Positions 19,311-31,640 of a stretch of 64,000 bases of DNA are shown here, in pieces. Positions within the stretch are counted from its first letter, which is position 1; every line of letters begins with the position of its first letter. This DNA comes from Apoderus coryli. Its lineage: Eukaryota > Arthropoda > Insecta > Coleoptera > Attelabidae. The stretch is from the NCBI GenBank assembly GCA_911728435.2, contig OU452210.1, forward strand, positions 2,170,001 to 2,234,000. Direction: 5' to 3'. The position numbers and the translations under genes were made by a program. A model generated the notes under the pieces. That model did not search any database. It saw only the letters and a list, made by a program, of their open reading frames with translations, and was not told the DNA's origin.

Positions 19311-22300
19311 ATGAACGGTCTAAGTTTTAGTGAATTGTGTTGCTTATTTTGTTGTCCACCTTGTCCAAGCAGAATTGCTGCAAAATTGGCATTTTTACCA
19401 CCAGAACCAACTTACGAATTTGTGACTGATGAAAATGGAAAATGTACATTTGCTCTGACTGAACGTGCCGAATGGCAATTTTCTGAACGTGAAAAAGAAA
19501 ATATAGAAGTATTTTTTACAAGAACAAACAGAGGAAATAAAATAGCATGTTTATTTGTTAGATGTAGTAGTACAGCTAGATTTACAATATTATTTTCACA
19601 TGGTAACGCTGTGGATCTTGGACAAATGAGTAGTTTTTATTTAGGACTTGGATCTCGTATTAATTGCAACATATTTAGTTATGACTATTCAGGATATGGT
19701 GTTAGTGGTGGCAAACCATCTGAAAAAAACTTGTATGCAGATATTGATGCTGCATGGCAAGCGTTGAGGACTAGATATGGCATCAGCCCAGAAAATATAA
19801 TACTCTATGGTCAAAGTATTGGGACTGTACCAACAGTTGATTTAGCTGCACGTTATGAAGTTGGAGCTGTGATATTACATTCACCTCTTATGTCTGGCAT
19901 GAGAGTTGCCTTCCCTAATACAAAAAGAACTTGGTTCTTCGATGCCTTTCCCAGGTAAGTTAACTTAGTTAATATAAATTATCGTAAATTATCAAATACT
20001 TACTAACTATAACTGTTTTGAGTGGTTATAAGAATAATAAAAAGTCTTTATTAAGGCTAAGTCTGGCCAATTGAATTGATGTTACTTTATTAAGCTTTTT
20101 GTTCTAACAAAATTTTAATCAGGTTGTGATTTATAGAACTGCATTATTTCTTTACAAATTAAACACTAAACAAGCTTTTGTACTGTTTGTAGAATCAATA
20201 ATATCGTTAAACTGCTATTATGAGGTTTTAATAAACCTATCTCCAGCTAATATTTGTTTAAGACAATATCGGAAACTTTACATTTATAATTTGCTACATC
20301 AAATCTTCACTTACTATTTTAGCCATTACATGACTGTCAAATATATAACATAATATCTAAATTGCCACAAAATTTAGAAGATATTAATTTATTACTCGTT
20401 TTCAAAATGGACTACATATTTCAATAATTTATTTTGCCTTATTAACCTGAGTGGATATCAACTGTTTCCTAAACCCTTGAAAAATCTGTTTGTTAATGAT
20501 AACTTAATATGTACCTACTTAACTTATTAATGAAATAACATAGTAAAGTCAACAATATAATTTTGTTATTTCATTTACATATCACTACACTTGAGATAGA
20601 CTACTTCTTTAAAATTAAATGTTATTTCTTTTTGTTATTAGAGAAATCCCGTATACCGGGTGTCCCAGAGAAAAGTAACTACATAGGGGTTTTCAAAATA
20701 GTAATAGCTACAATTTTGGTTAAATGGGAAAAAAGTTACACTATTCCGAACCCAATCAGGTGCTGTATCGAAATATCTAGAGAGGTTTTCAAATTGTTCG
20801 GGAAAAACTGAAAATTGTGTTTTTCAAAATTGCAATTTTCTAAACATTATGTTTAGTGCTATCCCAGTAGATATATTATTGTATAATATTATTTCTTAAT
20901 ATTTGTGCTGTTATATTGTTTACTTTTGCTAGTATCAATGCAGTTTAAATAAATTCGTTAATTTATACGAGGCATGTTTTTAAAGTAAGTACCGTTTTGG
21001 AATTCCTACGTTATAGCGCTGTGGTTGGCAATCGGCGCATGCACGCTGTGTACCGGTATCTGTTGGCCAGCCAGCGCCGCCATTACGGACCGATTTGACA
21101 GTCTTAAAGGTTGTTTACGGGCGTTTAAAATGCTTCCTCCAATCGAAAATGCCGCCAACTGTGAAATACGCGGTGTGATACTGTGAGATTCATCGTCAGA
21201 TCTGTAAATTTTACGGAGAAATCATTATGAGTGATGGAATGGTAAGGAAATCGGGAGAGCTTTTAAAGATGGCCGTACGAATGTCCATAAAAAGGAACGA
21301 AGTGGACGACCAAAAAATGGATGAAATCAGCCTTATCTTGTAAGTTTCCTAAAGTGTCAAGAAGTGTGACTTACTAAATTGTGTCAGAACGTTTGAAGTA
21401 CCGAAAGTTATGCGCACGCTGGGTTCCGAAAATGCTGACGGAAGTTCACAAAAACTAACGTTTAGCCAGTTTTCTCATATTCAACAACGGGGAAGGTGAC
21501 GAGTTGTTAAGCCGAATTGTCACTGGCGATGAGCCTTGGGTGACTTACGTTATGCCAAATCCAAACAACAATCCATGGAATGGCGCCATTCAACATCACC
21601 CTCACAAGTGAAGCTTAAGCAATCAATTTCTGCGCGAAAAATTATGTGTACCGTTTCCTGTCCCAGAAAACACCTGATTTTTGGGGCAGAAACTGTAGAG
21701 TTTTTGACTCAAGGTATCTTATTGTGAGACGTTAAGAAATTTGCGCCCATGAATCCAACACAAAAGGCGTGGCATGCTGAGCACGTGCATCATTTTGCTT
21801 CATGACAATGCCAGGCCTCACACAGCAAATCAAACACAAACACTGATCCGATCATTTGGCTAGCAACAAGTTGATCATGGTGAATGATCTTGCGCCCAGT
21901 GATTTCCATTTATTCTTAAATTTAAAGAAGCATCTGGGAGGACAACGCCACGACGACGAGAACGCTGTCAAAACGACATTGCTGCAATGGTTCTGTCAGG
22001 CGGCAGATTTCTTCGAGAAAGGATTTCAAAAGCTGGTTGTACGGTATGACAATTGTGTCAATATTGACGGAAATTATGTTGAGAAATAATTTAAGGTATA
22101 TGTTTTCACATTAAATTTTTTTTTAGTTCCACAACGGTACTTATTTAAAAAACATGTCTCGTACATCTGATATTCCTAGCCTATACTATATTTCGATATA
22201 CCTAACTATATGTTGCAGTTTAAGTGGATGAAAGCATTATGTTCGAATTGTATGTATGTATTAAAAAAAGGGTTTTGACTTACAAATCTAAACAGATTAA

Positions 22301-25300
22301 TGAAAGTCGCTGCATAAAAGTTTTAAACGCAAATACATTTAAACAATTCAAATCTAAAAATAACCATACTCAAGAAGTACCTATTGGTCCATACTTCTTT
22401 CAGGGAAACCTTAATTAAAGTGTTGCTTAGAAATGTTAAATACTTAAAGTGTTTTGGCGAGGTGGTAAAACGTGTTTTTCACTATTACTCTATGCCAAGG
22501 GTTAAAGTTCTACTAACTCATTACAAAGTTTTAAGAACAAAACTTAGAATATACTTAGACGTAAAGCCTATTTTCAAAAAGACGGATGTCCGGCATTTTT
22601 GCTCAAAAATGGATGGGTAATAATAGGTCCCATACACTGGCTCCCTCAGTCCCATTATCTAAAGGAATGCGTTTTCTTTTTTTGGAGATTCTTAAAATAA
22701 AAAGTTTATAAACATAATTTAGATTTTACTGTTGAAATTCTGTGTATCAACAGAATACGTGAAGCTATAGCCGAAATAAATCGACATATGGTTTATTTTG
22801 TTTATATTGAGTTTAGAAGACGACTAGAAAAAGTATGTAGAAGTTGGCAGGTTTCATGTTGAATAAAAACTGTGTAAATAAAATGCTACTTTAATTGATA
22901 CTATTTTTGTTTTACAAACAGAAATACGATATACCTGAGGCATCTATTTAAAGTATCTCGAATTATGACTAACAATTTTATTCCAACCAACCTCTTCTGA
23001 TGATATCTACCTTCAAAACAAATAATTAAGGTAGTTTGCTCTGAGGTCAAATTAAGATTTTTTAAAACTTTAACTTTATTACAAGTAAAACTTTTTCAAG
23101 TATGACTTTTTCTGGAGAAAGTAAAAATAAAGTCCGTTCGATTAATTTCAATAAGAAGTTACAGTCACATTAGAGAGCAATTTGAAAAATGTGTTGAATA
23201 CGGAGGAGATGTGTTTCAATAAAAACAGAAATAAGATAAAAATTAGAGTATAAAGTTAAAGTTTTGCATTTAGGCTTAGAAGCTGAAATTCTCATTTTGC
23301 TCAGAAATGAAATATAATCGTAGTTTACTCTTGAGAGTATTTCATGTTTTCGTCATTTTTGAACAACCCGTATAAAAAAATTGAAAAATTTCGTTTTTTT
23401 TGCGACAGGCAAAAGCTTTTGTCTCTGTCGAGAAACGAAATTTTTGGTCCATTTCTCTTCTTGGGTCCGCTATAAATAAGTGCGAAAAAATTGAAGTTGG
23501 GATTCTTTGTTGGTGGTTCTTACCTTGAAAACTATTTCTATTCGGATCTAGTAGGTATTATAACATCATGAACAATTTTTACGTGCGCTTCCTGTACTAT
23601 TTTCCTATTTTCATCGAGCTTAACATTGTACATGGTGTCTATAGCAAGCAAAATTTCATCCGTAATAACCGCTGTAATGCGGAACGTACTGTTTAGTGGC
23701 AGCTTCCAGCATGCACTACGTTTCAGTGGTGGTCGCCAATTTGGAATTACATCTGGTCTCACGATCGTTGTGTCAATAACTGTCAAGCTTCTGTTTATTT
23801 ATTTATTTATTGTCTAACAGGTTACACCCAATTACAAGACAATTCTTTGATTCCATAATATAAACAATTTAACTTAATCTACACTAAAACTATAACAAAA
23901 ACTTAATAACAAATTCTTAAATTAACTAAGTGAGCCTGCAAACTATGTTTAAATGCCACTAAATTATTACTAAAAAAATTGGTATGAACAGATATTTTAT
24001 GCTTATTACATAGATTGCATGCACTGATTACGGGAGCCCTCGTCTCATAATTCGTATGAGCTCGGGGAACTCTAAATAAGTTCATGTTCCTTGTATATGC
24101 CAGTGGTACGTTGAGGTTCACTTCCTATAAGAGGTGAGGGCAATCCAGCATGGAGTTGATTAATTTAAAAAGAAATATTTAAGATGCAGACACTCTTCGA
24201 CACTGCAACGACTGAAACCAAAACGGTTTAAGAGTTCGCTATGATCAACCCCCTGTCTGGATACCGTCCATCAATCTTGTACGAAATGTACTTTAAAAAC
24301 TTACGCTGAACCTGCTTAAGTTTATTGATATATACCTGGTAAAGGGCTATAAGAGGGTCTATATTCTGAAATTCCCTTGTTGACCTAAAATTAAAAACCC
24401 AAGTGCTCTAGTCGCCTCTTGGCAAATACTGTGAAGGTGAGGATTGAATGACAATTCATTGTCAACAAGGACACCCAGATCCCTAACTTCCTTGCATCTC
24501 TGAAGAATGTCGTCGCCAATGCTGTACTCATACCGGACGATATCAGCACTCCTGGCGAACGACATACATTTGTATTTTTTTGTGTTAAGTGGAAGCCTGT
24601 TATCTGCACGCCAACGCTCCAGCGCCACCAAGTCCGTCTGAAGCAGCTCACAGTCCAAGGGATTACGTATTATCCTGAAGAGCTTCAGATCATCAGCATA
24701 CAGGAGACAGGAACTAAATACATTCGCAGTGATATCGTTGACGTATATCGAAAATATAAGTGGAGCCAAGTTGCTCCCCTGCGGTGCACCACTTGTAGCT
24801 ACAAAATCCCTAGATTTAAAGCCATTGTACTCAACAAACAAGGCACGTCCCGTAAGATAAGACTCGAAGAATCCAACTAGGGCAACACCGAATCGTAGTG
24901 CCCTCATTTAAGCAATATAATACCATGGTCCAACCTGTCAAAAGCCTTCGAGAAGTCTGTGTAGATAGCATCAACCTGATCACCTTTGCTCATGGTGGGA
25001 TAAACATACTGCAGGAACTCGGATAAGTTAGTGACGGTTGAGCCCTTCTGATAGAAGCCATGTTGTTGAACTATTATTAAATTTTTTATTTGACTAAATA
25101 ATTTGTCATGTATGGCTATCTCAAAGACCTTCGAGAAGTTAGACAAAATAGATATCGGACGATAGTTCACATCATTGGCCTTGTGCACTGGACATATACG
25201 AACCTTCTTCCAAACGTCGGGAAAGGTTTGAGCGTTTATTGATTTATTGAATAGGACTTGTAATGGTTTAGCAAATATATATGCGCAATCCCTAATTAGG

Positions 25301-28300
25301 AATGAAGGTATGCCGTCAAATCCAGCGGTATTTTTGGGTTTTAATTTCTTGAGTGCGCTTAAAATATCCTGGTGATTTGATATTAAATAGTGACGGAGTT
25401 GGGTCCTGGTAGACTGTATTGAGCTTGCACTTGAAAGCTGTCTATTTCCTCCGTTGGCACGTTGTATCGATGGCCTACTTCACCACAGTTCGAGCATATG
25501 GGACTAGCAAATTGATGCACCTGACCCATTTTCTATAATCTTGATTACACGATTGTTTTACAGTACCTGATCTCTCTTCTCCACCACAATCACGAATGCA
25601 CCCTCACAGGACTTGTTTCTTCTATTTCCTATGTAAAGATGTCTGCCCTACATTGATCCCCGTTCAGATATCCTCCACTTCGGTTGAGATCTGATTAATA
25701 CTGATTCCAGTAGAAAGAGAGAGGCGTTATTTTTTTATAGTTGTTTCGTTATATTGATTGATTAAGCGAACTTTTATAGCTTAACTTGTAGACAGATACA
25801 TTTTCGTAGGATCTACAATTTAAACATTCGCAGAATAATGCATAACAAGAAATAATACAATATACAGATTGTCCTCATTTTGAAAGAGGAGAGTGCCCTT
25901 ACCAGACTAGTAAACTTCGATGCAGTTGCTACTTTTTTTTTGTTAGAGGCACTGTTGGAATGACAGGTTGACTTTTTTCAATAATAAAACAGCATCGTCG
26001 TTTTGAATTTTGAATTCTATGGCATTTGATTTTGTTAAGTACTTTGAATTTCTTCAAAATGGCAAAATCATCATAAACAACTGTCTAATAAAAACTAAAT
26101 ATTGTTTCATTTTCTTACAGTATTGATAAAGTTCCAAAAGTTATGTCACCAACATTAATTATCCATGGTACAGAAGATGATGTTATCGATTTTTCACATG
26201 GATTAACAATTTTCGAGAAATGCCCAAAAGCTGTTGACCCGCTTTGGGTTGAAGTAAGTGTATTTTTAGAATTAGTTTATTTATATTTATAGACAAAATT
26301 GTATATTTGAAATGCTGTTGGTAAATTTTTAGCCAAGAGCAATAAATTTAATAGACATATTTGGATGACATATTTGTTGGATGAAAAATACATTTTTAAA
26401 ATAACTGCAATTCTCTTTGATGACTATCAGTTTAAGGTATAATTTGATGTACGATGTATTGAATATGGGTTTTATCTAAAACTAAATTAAAACTGCAGAA
26501 CAACGCTGGATAATTTTCTTTATTTACGGACAACGATGTCCAATTTCAATTTGATAGAATAGAAATAACAATATACAACACTTAACAAATTAGATACTTT
26601 TAGAATTCAAAAAGAAAAGAACAAACAGTCCCACAACGGTATATGAACAGAGGAAAATGAAATCAATAAATTTAAGATTCTTAACATTATATTACACTAA
26701 AATTACAGTCGATAATTCCAAGGGAATCGCACCAGAAATCTACCGCACGGTAGTGTTCAGCTGGTGCATAAAGATACGCGAATCATTAAAAAAATGAGCT
26801 GCTGCTGGAATCGATTTGCTAGAGCCGGAACTCTAGCCATAGAAGAACTTGAGGCGTAATTTGTCCTATGAAAAGGCTTATGAAATAAGGCGACGACCCG
26901 TGTGTTTCTAGACGGAACAAGAATTCCAACTTTCGCGAAAAGTTCAGGGCAATGAACTTGGTAATTTAATAAATTAAAGAAAATAATAAGGCCCCTCTTG
27001 TCTCTGCGAGCCTCGAGAGTAGTGAGATGTAAATGGGATGTCCGAGCTTATATGAAATATGACTTAAAAACCTGTTTTGTACTTTTCTAAACTGTGAATA
27101 TGGCAGCGATAAGAAGGGTTCCACAATGCAGACGCGTACTCCAGATGTGGTCTAACCAGAGAGGAATACATACACTTAAACGAATTCATGTCGCTGAAGT
27201 CGGCAGTACCCTGTCTTATACATCCCAGCATTCTAAAAGTGTTATTAGTGATGGCAGTAATGTGAGGAGCAAACGACAGGGAACTATCACGCAGTAAACC
27301 AAGATCTCTAACTGTGTCATCAGAGTTCAATTCAGATCCTTCAATACTGTAATAATAATTTTTAGGAATCCTTGATCTATTAAAATTTATAAGAAAACAT
27401 TTAGATATATTTAGATCCATTCCGTTCGCCTCAACCACAAAACGATTTATTCAACTCTGCCTGTAAAATGTCTACATCCCTTAATGTCAGAACTCTTCTA
27501 TAAATCCTCAGATCATCTCCAAAAAGCTTAAACTTGCTGTTTAAGAGACATTTGGCAATATGAGACACATGAGGGACACCAGATGTCACATGAATATCAG
27601 AAGACCTAAAGCCACATATGCATACGATCTGTGTACGACCAGACAAGTAGCTAGTATTGCCAACAGTACCTGATGACTGACCCTATCGAAGGCCTTGGAG
27701 GAATAACTATACACATTATTATGAACCTGACAACCTTCCTCCAACGCCGCAGTCAAATAGTGGACGAAGCCCAGGAGATTAAGTTCCGCAGATCTGCCGG
27801 ACAAAAATCCATACCGTCCATCAACCACGTCCAACTTGAAATCCGGTCTATAATCTTATAATCCTCGGGAAAAACAGTTGTTGAACCTTGATATGGCTCA
27901 ATCCATTCAATATATCCGAGTCTGCTGGTGGCCTTTTCTCGAATATATTGTTTTGTCGGCTGACACCATTGACTATGAATGCTATGAGACTCTTCAATTT
28001 GTGCTAAATCTCTTATTCAGCATATCCACTAGTGGTCAAATTTTGGAAAACTTGTCTGCTTTATTGATATTTGAATTATCGTTGCAATGAAGATTTTGCA
28101 TTATTTATCAAAATCTATTCCTGGCCATAGCATTACAAACCACTGCATTTTGCTGTCACTTGAATTCTCCCAATACATTGGGAAAGAACCGTAACCGCTC
28201 AAAAGTAATATGAATTGTGTGATAATGCGTACATATTTCAATATTTCACAATCATGTCAATTACTTCATCGTCGAAAAAAATTAAAAAGATGTCAACCGG

Positions 28301-31300
28301 AGTAACTTGCATCTGTCAATCGGAGTTACTTGCCTGCCTAACTGACCAATGATGTTTTTCCATTGAATATTTCCTTGGGGTACAAGTTGCTTTATAACTA
28401 ATTTGGTCTAGCTTGGTTTGACAAATCTTGACAAGAGAAGATCGTAATTGTCTTCCAGGCAAGTTATGTAAAACCGCGTTATTTTCTTCGCCATTATCTT
28501 CATCGGTTTGTTCCGCGTTTGCATTTTCTGGAGGAGAAATAATGTTTGCAGGTATATCAATGTTATCATCTATATTTTCAGCTTCTTCCAAGAATTCGTG
28601 GAGAGTTAATGGTTTCGTCCAAAAATATCTACAAAGAAACACATGTTTGTTACTTTTAAAAGGGCAGTGCAAAAAGCTATTGCGTACAGAAAAATAGAAA
28701 CCAAAACATAGCATTTGATACCTATGCAAATTAGCTAAAAACAAAAGCATTTCTGAAATAAAAATGGAAAAATAATGCTGGATGTCTAAAAAAACTAGAG
28801 TTTAATTCCCTTAAGTCAGCCATGTCACACTTATTTTAAACACCAAAATAAAGAAAATGCATTCCCCTTTGAACGACTATTCACACGTGTGTACAATATT
28901 TACGAGTTAGCAGATTTGGGGTTTTTACCTCTACACGACAATAGTCAAACTTTTTTTAAAAAGCAAAATAAGTACTGTTCTGTTAAAAGAACTGTGGCTT
29001 CATATGTAAGCTACATTTTTCCTCCTTTTGACGTGGGTTCTCATGCCTTGTGATATTTTCTTTTAGGGATTGGAAAAGTCCAAATTATCATCGAATTTGA
29101 ATCCCAGCTATTCGAACGCGTTATTCATTAGTTTGGCAAAATGATTCCAAGAGTATCATTTAAATCTTTCAGGACATTTGTATTATTATTTATATTTTTA
29201 CAAGAGGTGACAAATAAATCATTTATAATGGCAAATAAATTTGATAAAATGTCCATATTGTAGTGATATGACGAGCCTTTGTTATAATATTTAGTTCATC
29301 CTGTCTAACTCTTTTATTATTGTTATACGTTCAATACTAGTATTTAGTTGTTGTCATTCATATAATGTCATATTTATAGTTAAATGTCATACGTTATGCT
29401 GCATTCTAGTTAAATAAAGCCTATTATGATGACAAACAGTATACTGCTTTTGAAGCTGTAGGTCGTCTTTATCAATTTCGGCGAATTCCTTTTGGGGTTA
29501 CAAATGGAGTATCTTGTTTCCAAAGAGTTTAGATGGAATAATCAAAAATGAAAATCTCCATGGTGTATTTGCTTATCTAGATGATGTTACAGTTTGTAGA
29601 GAAAATCAAGAAAAACATGATCAAAACCTAAAACGATTTCTCGAAGTTGCTCAAAAGTATGAATTAACATTTAATCAAGACAAATGTCAATATTCAAAAA
29701 CTTAAATTAATTTGCTTGGTTATACAATTGAAAACAAAACACTCAAACCAGATTCATCAAGATTACAACCCTTATTAGATCTTCCAATTCCTAAAGATGC
29801 ACCATCACTAAAACGGGTATTAGGTATGTTTTCACATTATTCAAAGTGGATTCCAAGATTTTCGTACAAAATTAGAAGATTAGTTTAATGCAAACACTTC
29901 CCCGTACATTCTGATATAATAAGTGACTTTCAAGAATTAAAGAATGATATTGCAAACGCTTTATTATGGTCAATCAATGAAAAAGATGTATTAGTGGTCG
30001 AAACAGATGCTTCAGAATTCGCTATTGCTGCAATATTAAGTCAAGCATCTAGACCTGTGGCTTTTTTCTCGTCTCGAAAAACGTCACTCATCTGTAGAAA
30101 AAGAGGCCTACGCTATTATTGAGTCACTTAAAAAATGGAGACATTTCTTGATTGGACGACAATTTAAATTAATAACAGATCAAGAAGCAGTGTCTTTTAT
30201 GTTCCAACAAAATTCAAGCAAAATTAAAAATGAAAAGATAATGCGCTGGAGATTGGAAATGATGGCATATAATTATGATATAATATATAGACCAGGAAAG
30301 TCAAATATTGTCGCAGATGCGCTATCACGAGTCTGTGGCGCAAGTAATGATAAACTTTTCGAACTTCATCAATCACTTTGTCATCCAGGAATAACTAGAA
30401 TGTTTCACTTTGTTCGTTCTCGAAATTTACCTTACTCAGTAGAAGACGTAAGAACAATGACATCCCATTGTTCTGTGTGTTCCGAAATTCTACAAAATTG
30501 ACAGTTTTCATCTTATAAAAGCAACTTCTCCCTTAGAAAGACTGAATATAGATTTTAAAGGACCTTTGCCGAGTTCAACTACTAATAAATATTTACTAAC
30601 AATAGTTGATGAATATTCGAGATTTCCGTTTGTATACCCGTGTTTCAAATATGAGCTCTTCAACGGTTATTGAGTGTTTAAATAATCTCTTTTCAACTTT
30701 TGGAATGCCTGCATACATTCATTCTGACAGAGGATCATCTTTCATTTCTGGAGAAACCCTTAATTATCTTCATTCACGTGGCATTGCAACTAGTAGAACA
30801 ACTCCATACAATCCTCAAGGAAATGGACAAGCAGAACGCTATAATGTCATAATTTGGAAATCTATTAGCTTAGCTCTAAAATCTAGAAATCTTAAACCTT
30901 CAGATTGGGAACTAGTTCTCCCAGATGCATTGCATTCTATTCGATCCTTATTGTGCACGTCCACAAACGCAACACTACATGAATTATTATTCACTTACCA
31001 AAGAAAATTTACCAATGGAACAGCAATTCCTTCATGGCTCATCAATCCAGGAAAAGTGCTGTTAAGGAATAATGCTCGTCAAAGTAAATACGACCCGCTT
31101 GTGGAAGAAGTTGAATTAATTGATGCAAATCCAGAGTACGCGTTAGTACGTCACGCAAATGGCCGGGAGTCAACTGTATCTCTTAGAAACTTAGCACCAG
31201 CTGTAGAAGTCAATATTTGTTCCTCTGAAGACGATGTTGACGATGAAGTTGACCATTCTGAACAAACAGACACTACACTCAGACGAAGTACTCGCGAGAA

Positions 31301-31640
31301 GAAAACACCCAATTATCTAAATGATTATGTTTTAAAAAAAGGGGGGTGAATGTTATAATATTTAGTTCATCCTGTCTAACTCTTTTATTATTGTTATACG
31401 TTCAATACTAGTATTTAGTTGTTGTCATTTATATAATGTCATATTTATAGTTAAATGTCATACGTTATGCTGCATTCTAGTTAAATAAAGCCTTGTTAAA
31501 AGGGTTTAGTTTATTACAGCCTTACACCACTCTTTCATTCTTTTATATTTTTTAAGGGTGCCGGACATAATGATGTTGAACTTTACTCAGTATATTTAGA
31601 ACGACTTAGACAATTTGTAATGGTTGAACTAGACAACTGA
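19311..31640 (+). CDS. ABHD17: ABHD17 alpha/beta-hydrolase depalmitoylase
   Basis: Three coding exons, 19311-19954, 26121-26253 and 31557-31640, join in frame to 286 residues; human ABHD17B has 288. The N-terminus [11 protein letters not shown] is the Cys cluster that is palmitoylated and anchors the protein to membranes. The fold shows [15 protein letters not shown]-x-S, the nucleophile elbow G-Q-S-I-G (Ser169), H-G-T-E-D-D-V-I-D (acid Asp234) and G-A-G-H-N-D (His263). The spacing between the three residues equals that of human ABHD17A. The family removes palmitate from Ras and synaptic proteins at the plasma membrane. Intron 1 (19955-26120) and intron 2 (26254-31556) are inflated by transposons: mariner, LINEs, a piggyBac-like piece and a Ty3/gypsy element. 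All splice sites are canonical (AG/GTAAGT donors) and the frame is intact, so it should be functional. Confidence 0.95.
19955..20965. other. ABHD17 intron 1, left part
   Basis: AT-rich intron with no recognisable gene or repeat; short open frames here lack any protein-like motif. Confidence 0.4.
20968..22161 (+). mobile_element. mariner element with intact ends, dead transposase
   Basis: Inverted repeats start CGAGGCATGTTTTTAAAG on the left and, reversed, CGAGACATGTTTTTTAAAT on the right, both reaching AAGTACCG. TA dinucleotides flank both ends (20966-20967 and 22162-22163). Transposase fragments in all three frames are readable: G-D-E-P-W-V-T near 21525, Q-S-M-E-W-R-H near 21568, [10 protein letters not shown] near 21800, A-P-S-D-F-H-L-F-L near 21891 and a C-terminal G-N-Y-V-E-K stop at about 22089. 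Frameshifts and stops make the enzyme inactive. Confidence 0.85.
22164..23790. other. ABHD17 intron 1, middle part
   Basis: No coding region I can support. There is an imperfect hairpin around 23384-23446 (AAATTTCG with CGAAATTT and GCGACAG with CTGTCG). Confidence 0.4.
23791..25440 (-). mobile_element. Jockey-like LINE, 5'-truncated
   Basis: Read on the minus strand, RT motifs appear in order: [11 protein letters not shown] near 25310, [11 protein letters not shown] near 25155, [18 protein letters not shown] near 24945, [11 protein letters not shown] near 24785, [10 protein letters not shown] near 24690, and R-D-L-G-V-L-V-D near 24480. Only a shift near 24900 (stop after the K-A-F-D block) and damage after G-F-L-I-L near 24380 break it. 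The 3' UTR carries the AATTGTCTTGTAATTGGGT and CCTGTTAGACAATAAATAAA blocks seen at 963-1026, so both copies are one family. It lies in ABHD17 intron 1, antisense to the gene. Confidence 0.85.
25441..26120 (-). other. Possible LINE ORF1 zinc-knuckle remnant and intron
   Basis: On the minus strand near 25505-25460 the frame reads [12 protein letters not shown], close to a CCHC zinc knuckle but with the last Cys missing. It could be the end of ORF1 of the adjoining LINE. The rest, to the acceptor of ABHD17 exon 2, shows nothing. Confidence 0.35.
26500..27880 (-). pseudogene. Degraded LINE reverse transcriptase in ABHD17 intron 2
   Basis: Minus-strand pieces include G-F-L-S-G-R-S-A and [10 protein letters not shown] near 27800-27690, V-T-S-G-V-P-H-V near 27595, F-G-D-D-L-R-I-Y near 27520 (FGDD replaces YADD), and then V-R-D-L-G-L-L and [14 protein letters not shown] in a more intact frame at 27438-27064. 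Coding similarity continues weakly to about 26850 (G-H-P-I-Y-I-S, R-Q-E-G-P). At least two frame changes and the altered catalytic box make it inactive. Confidence 0.75.
28316..28630 (-). pseudogene. piggyBac-type transposase N-terminal fragment
   Basis: On the minus strand the frame reads [31 protein letters not shown] and N-L-P-G-R-Q-L-R-S. This acidic P-P-x-x-x-x-x-T-D-E-D-S-G-E-E followed by L-x-G-R-Q-L is the common N-terminal leader of insect piggyBac-derived transposases. No catalytic region is present on either side, and no TTAA-flanked ends were found. The assignment rests on this motif only. Confidence 0.5.
29427..30500 (+). pseudogene. Ty3/gypsy reverse transcriptase and RNase H remnant
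   Basis: Starts in RT with Y-T-A-F-E and F-R-R-I-P-F-G-V, then F-A-Y-L-D-D-V-T-V (catalytic YLDD), L-T-F-N-Q-D-K-C and L-L-G-Y-T-I. The RNase H part shows [15 protein letters not shown] and [11 protein letters not shown], and then the linker [15 protein letters not shown]. Stops near 29530, 29704, 29885 and 30119 plus a frameshift near 30120 disable it. The [12 protein letters not shown] integrase zinc-binding region follows in the frame from 30148 to 30501. Confidence 0.82.
30500..31349 (+). pseudogene. Ty3/gypsy integrase core and tail
   Basis: The frame at 30606-31349 is open for 247 residues. It has I-H-S-D-R-G-S-S-F (second catalytic Asp), then [16 protein letters not shown] (catalytic Glu replaced by the usual Q-A-E position retained), and a C-terminal domain with [10 protein letters not shown]. 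The first catalytic Asp lies before the frame start, in the D-F-K-G-P region near 30556, which is in a different frame. The protein ends just before the polypurine tract. Confidence 0.8.

Larger units (their letters stand above)
29280..31493 (+). mobile_element. Ty3/gypsy LTR retrotransposon, internally deleted
   Basis: Near-identical 143-bp LTRs (29280-29422 and 31351-31493) begin TGTTATAATATTTAGTTC and contain AATAAA near their ends. A polypurine tract, AAAAAAAGGGGGGTGAA, directly precedes the right LTR. The internal region begins abruptly inside reverse transcriptase, so gag, protease and the front of RT were deleted. The near identity of the LTRs suggests a fairly young insertion in ABHD17 intron 2. 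Candidate 5-bp duplications (GCCTT) depend on where the LTR end is set. Confidence 0.85.

Noticed and set aside
23384..23446. Hairpin as a microRNA precursor
   Set aside because: The stem is imperfect and AT-rich with no conserved arm that I can judge; small-RNA reads would be needed.
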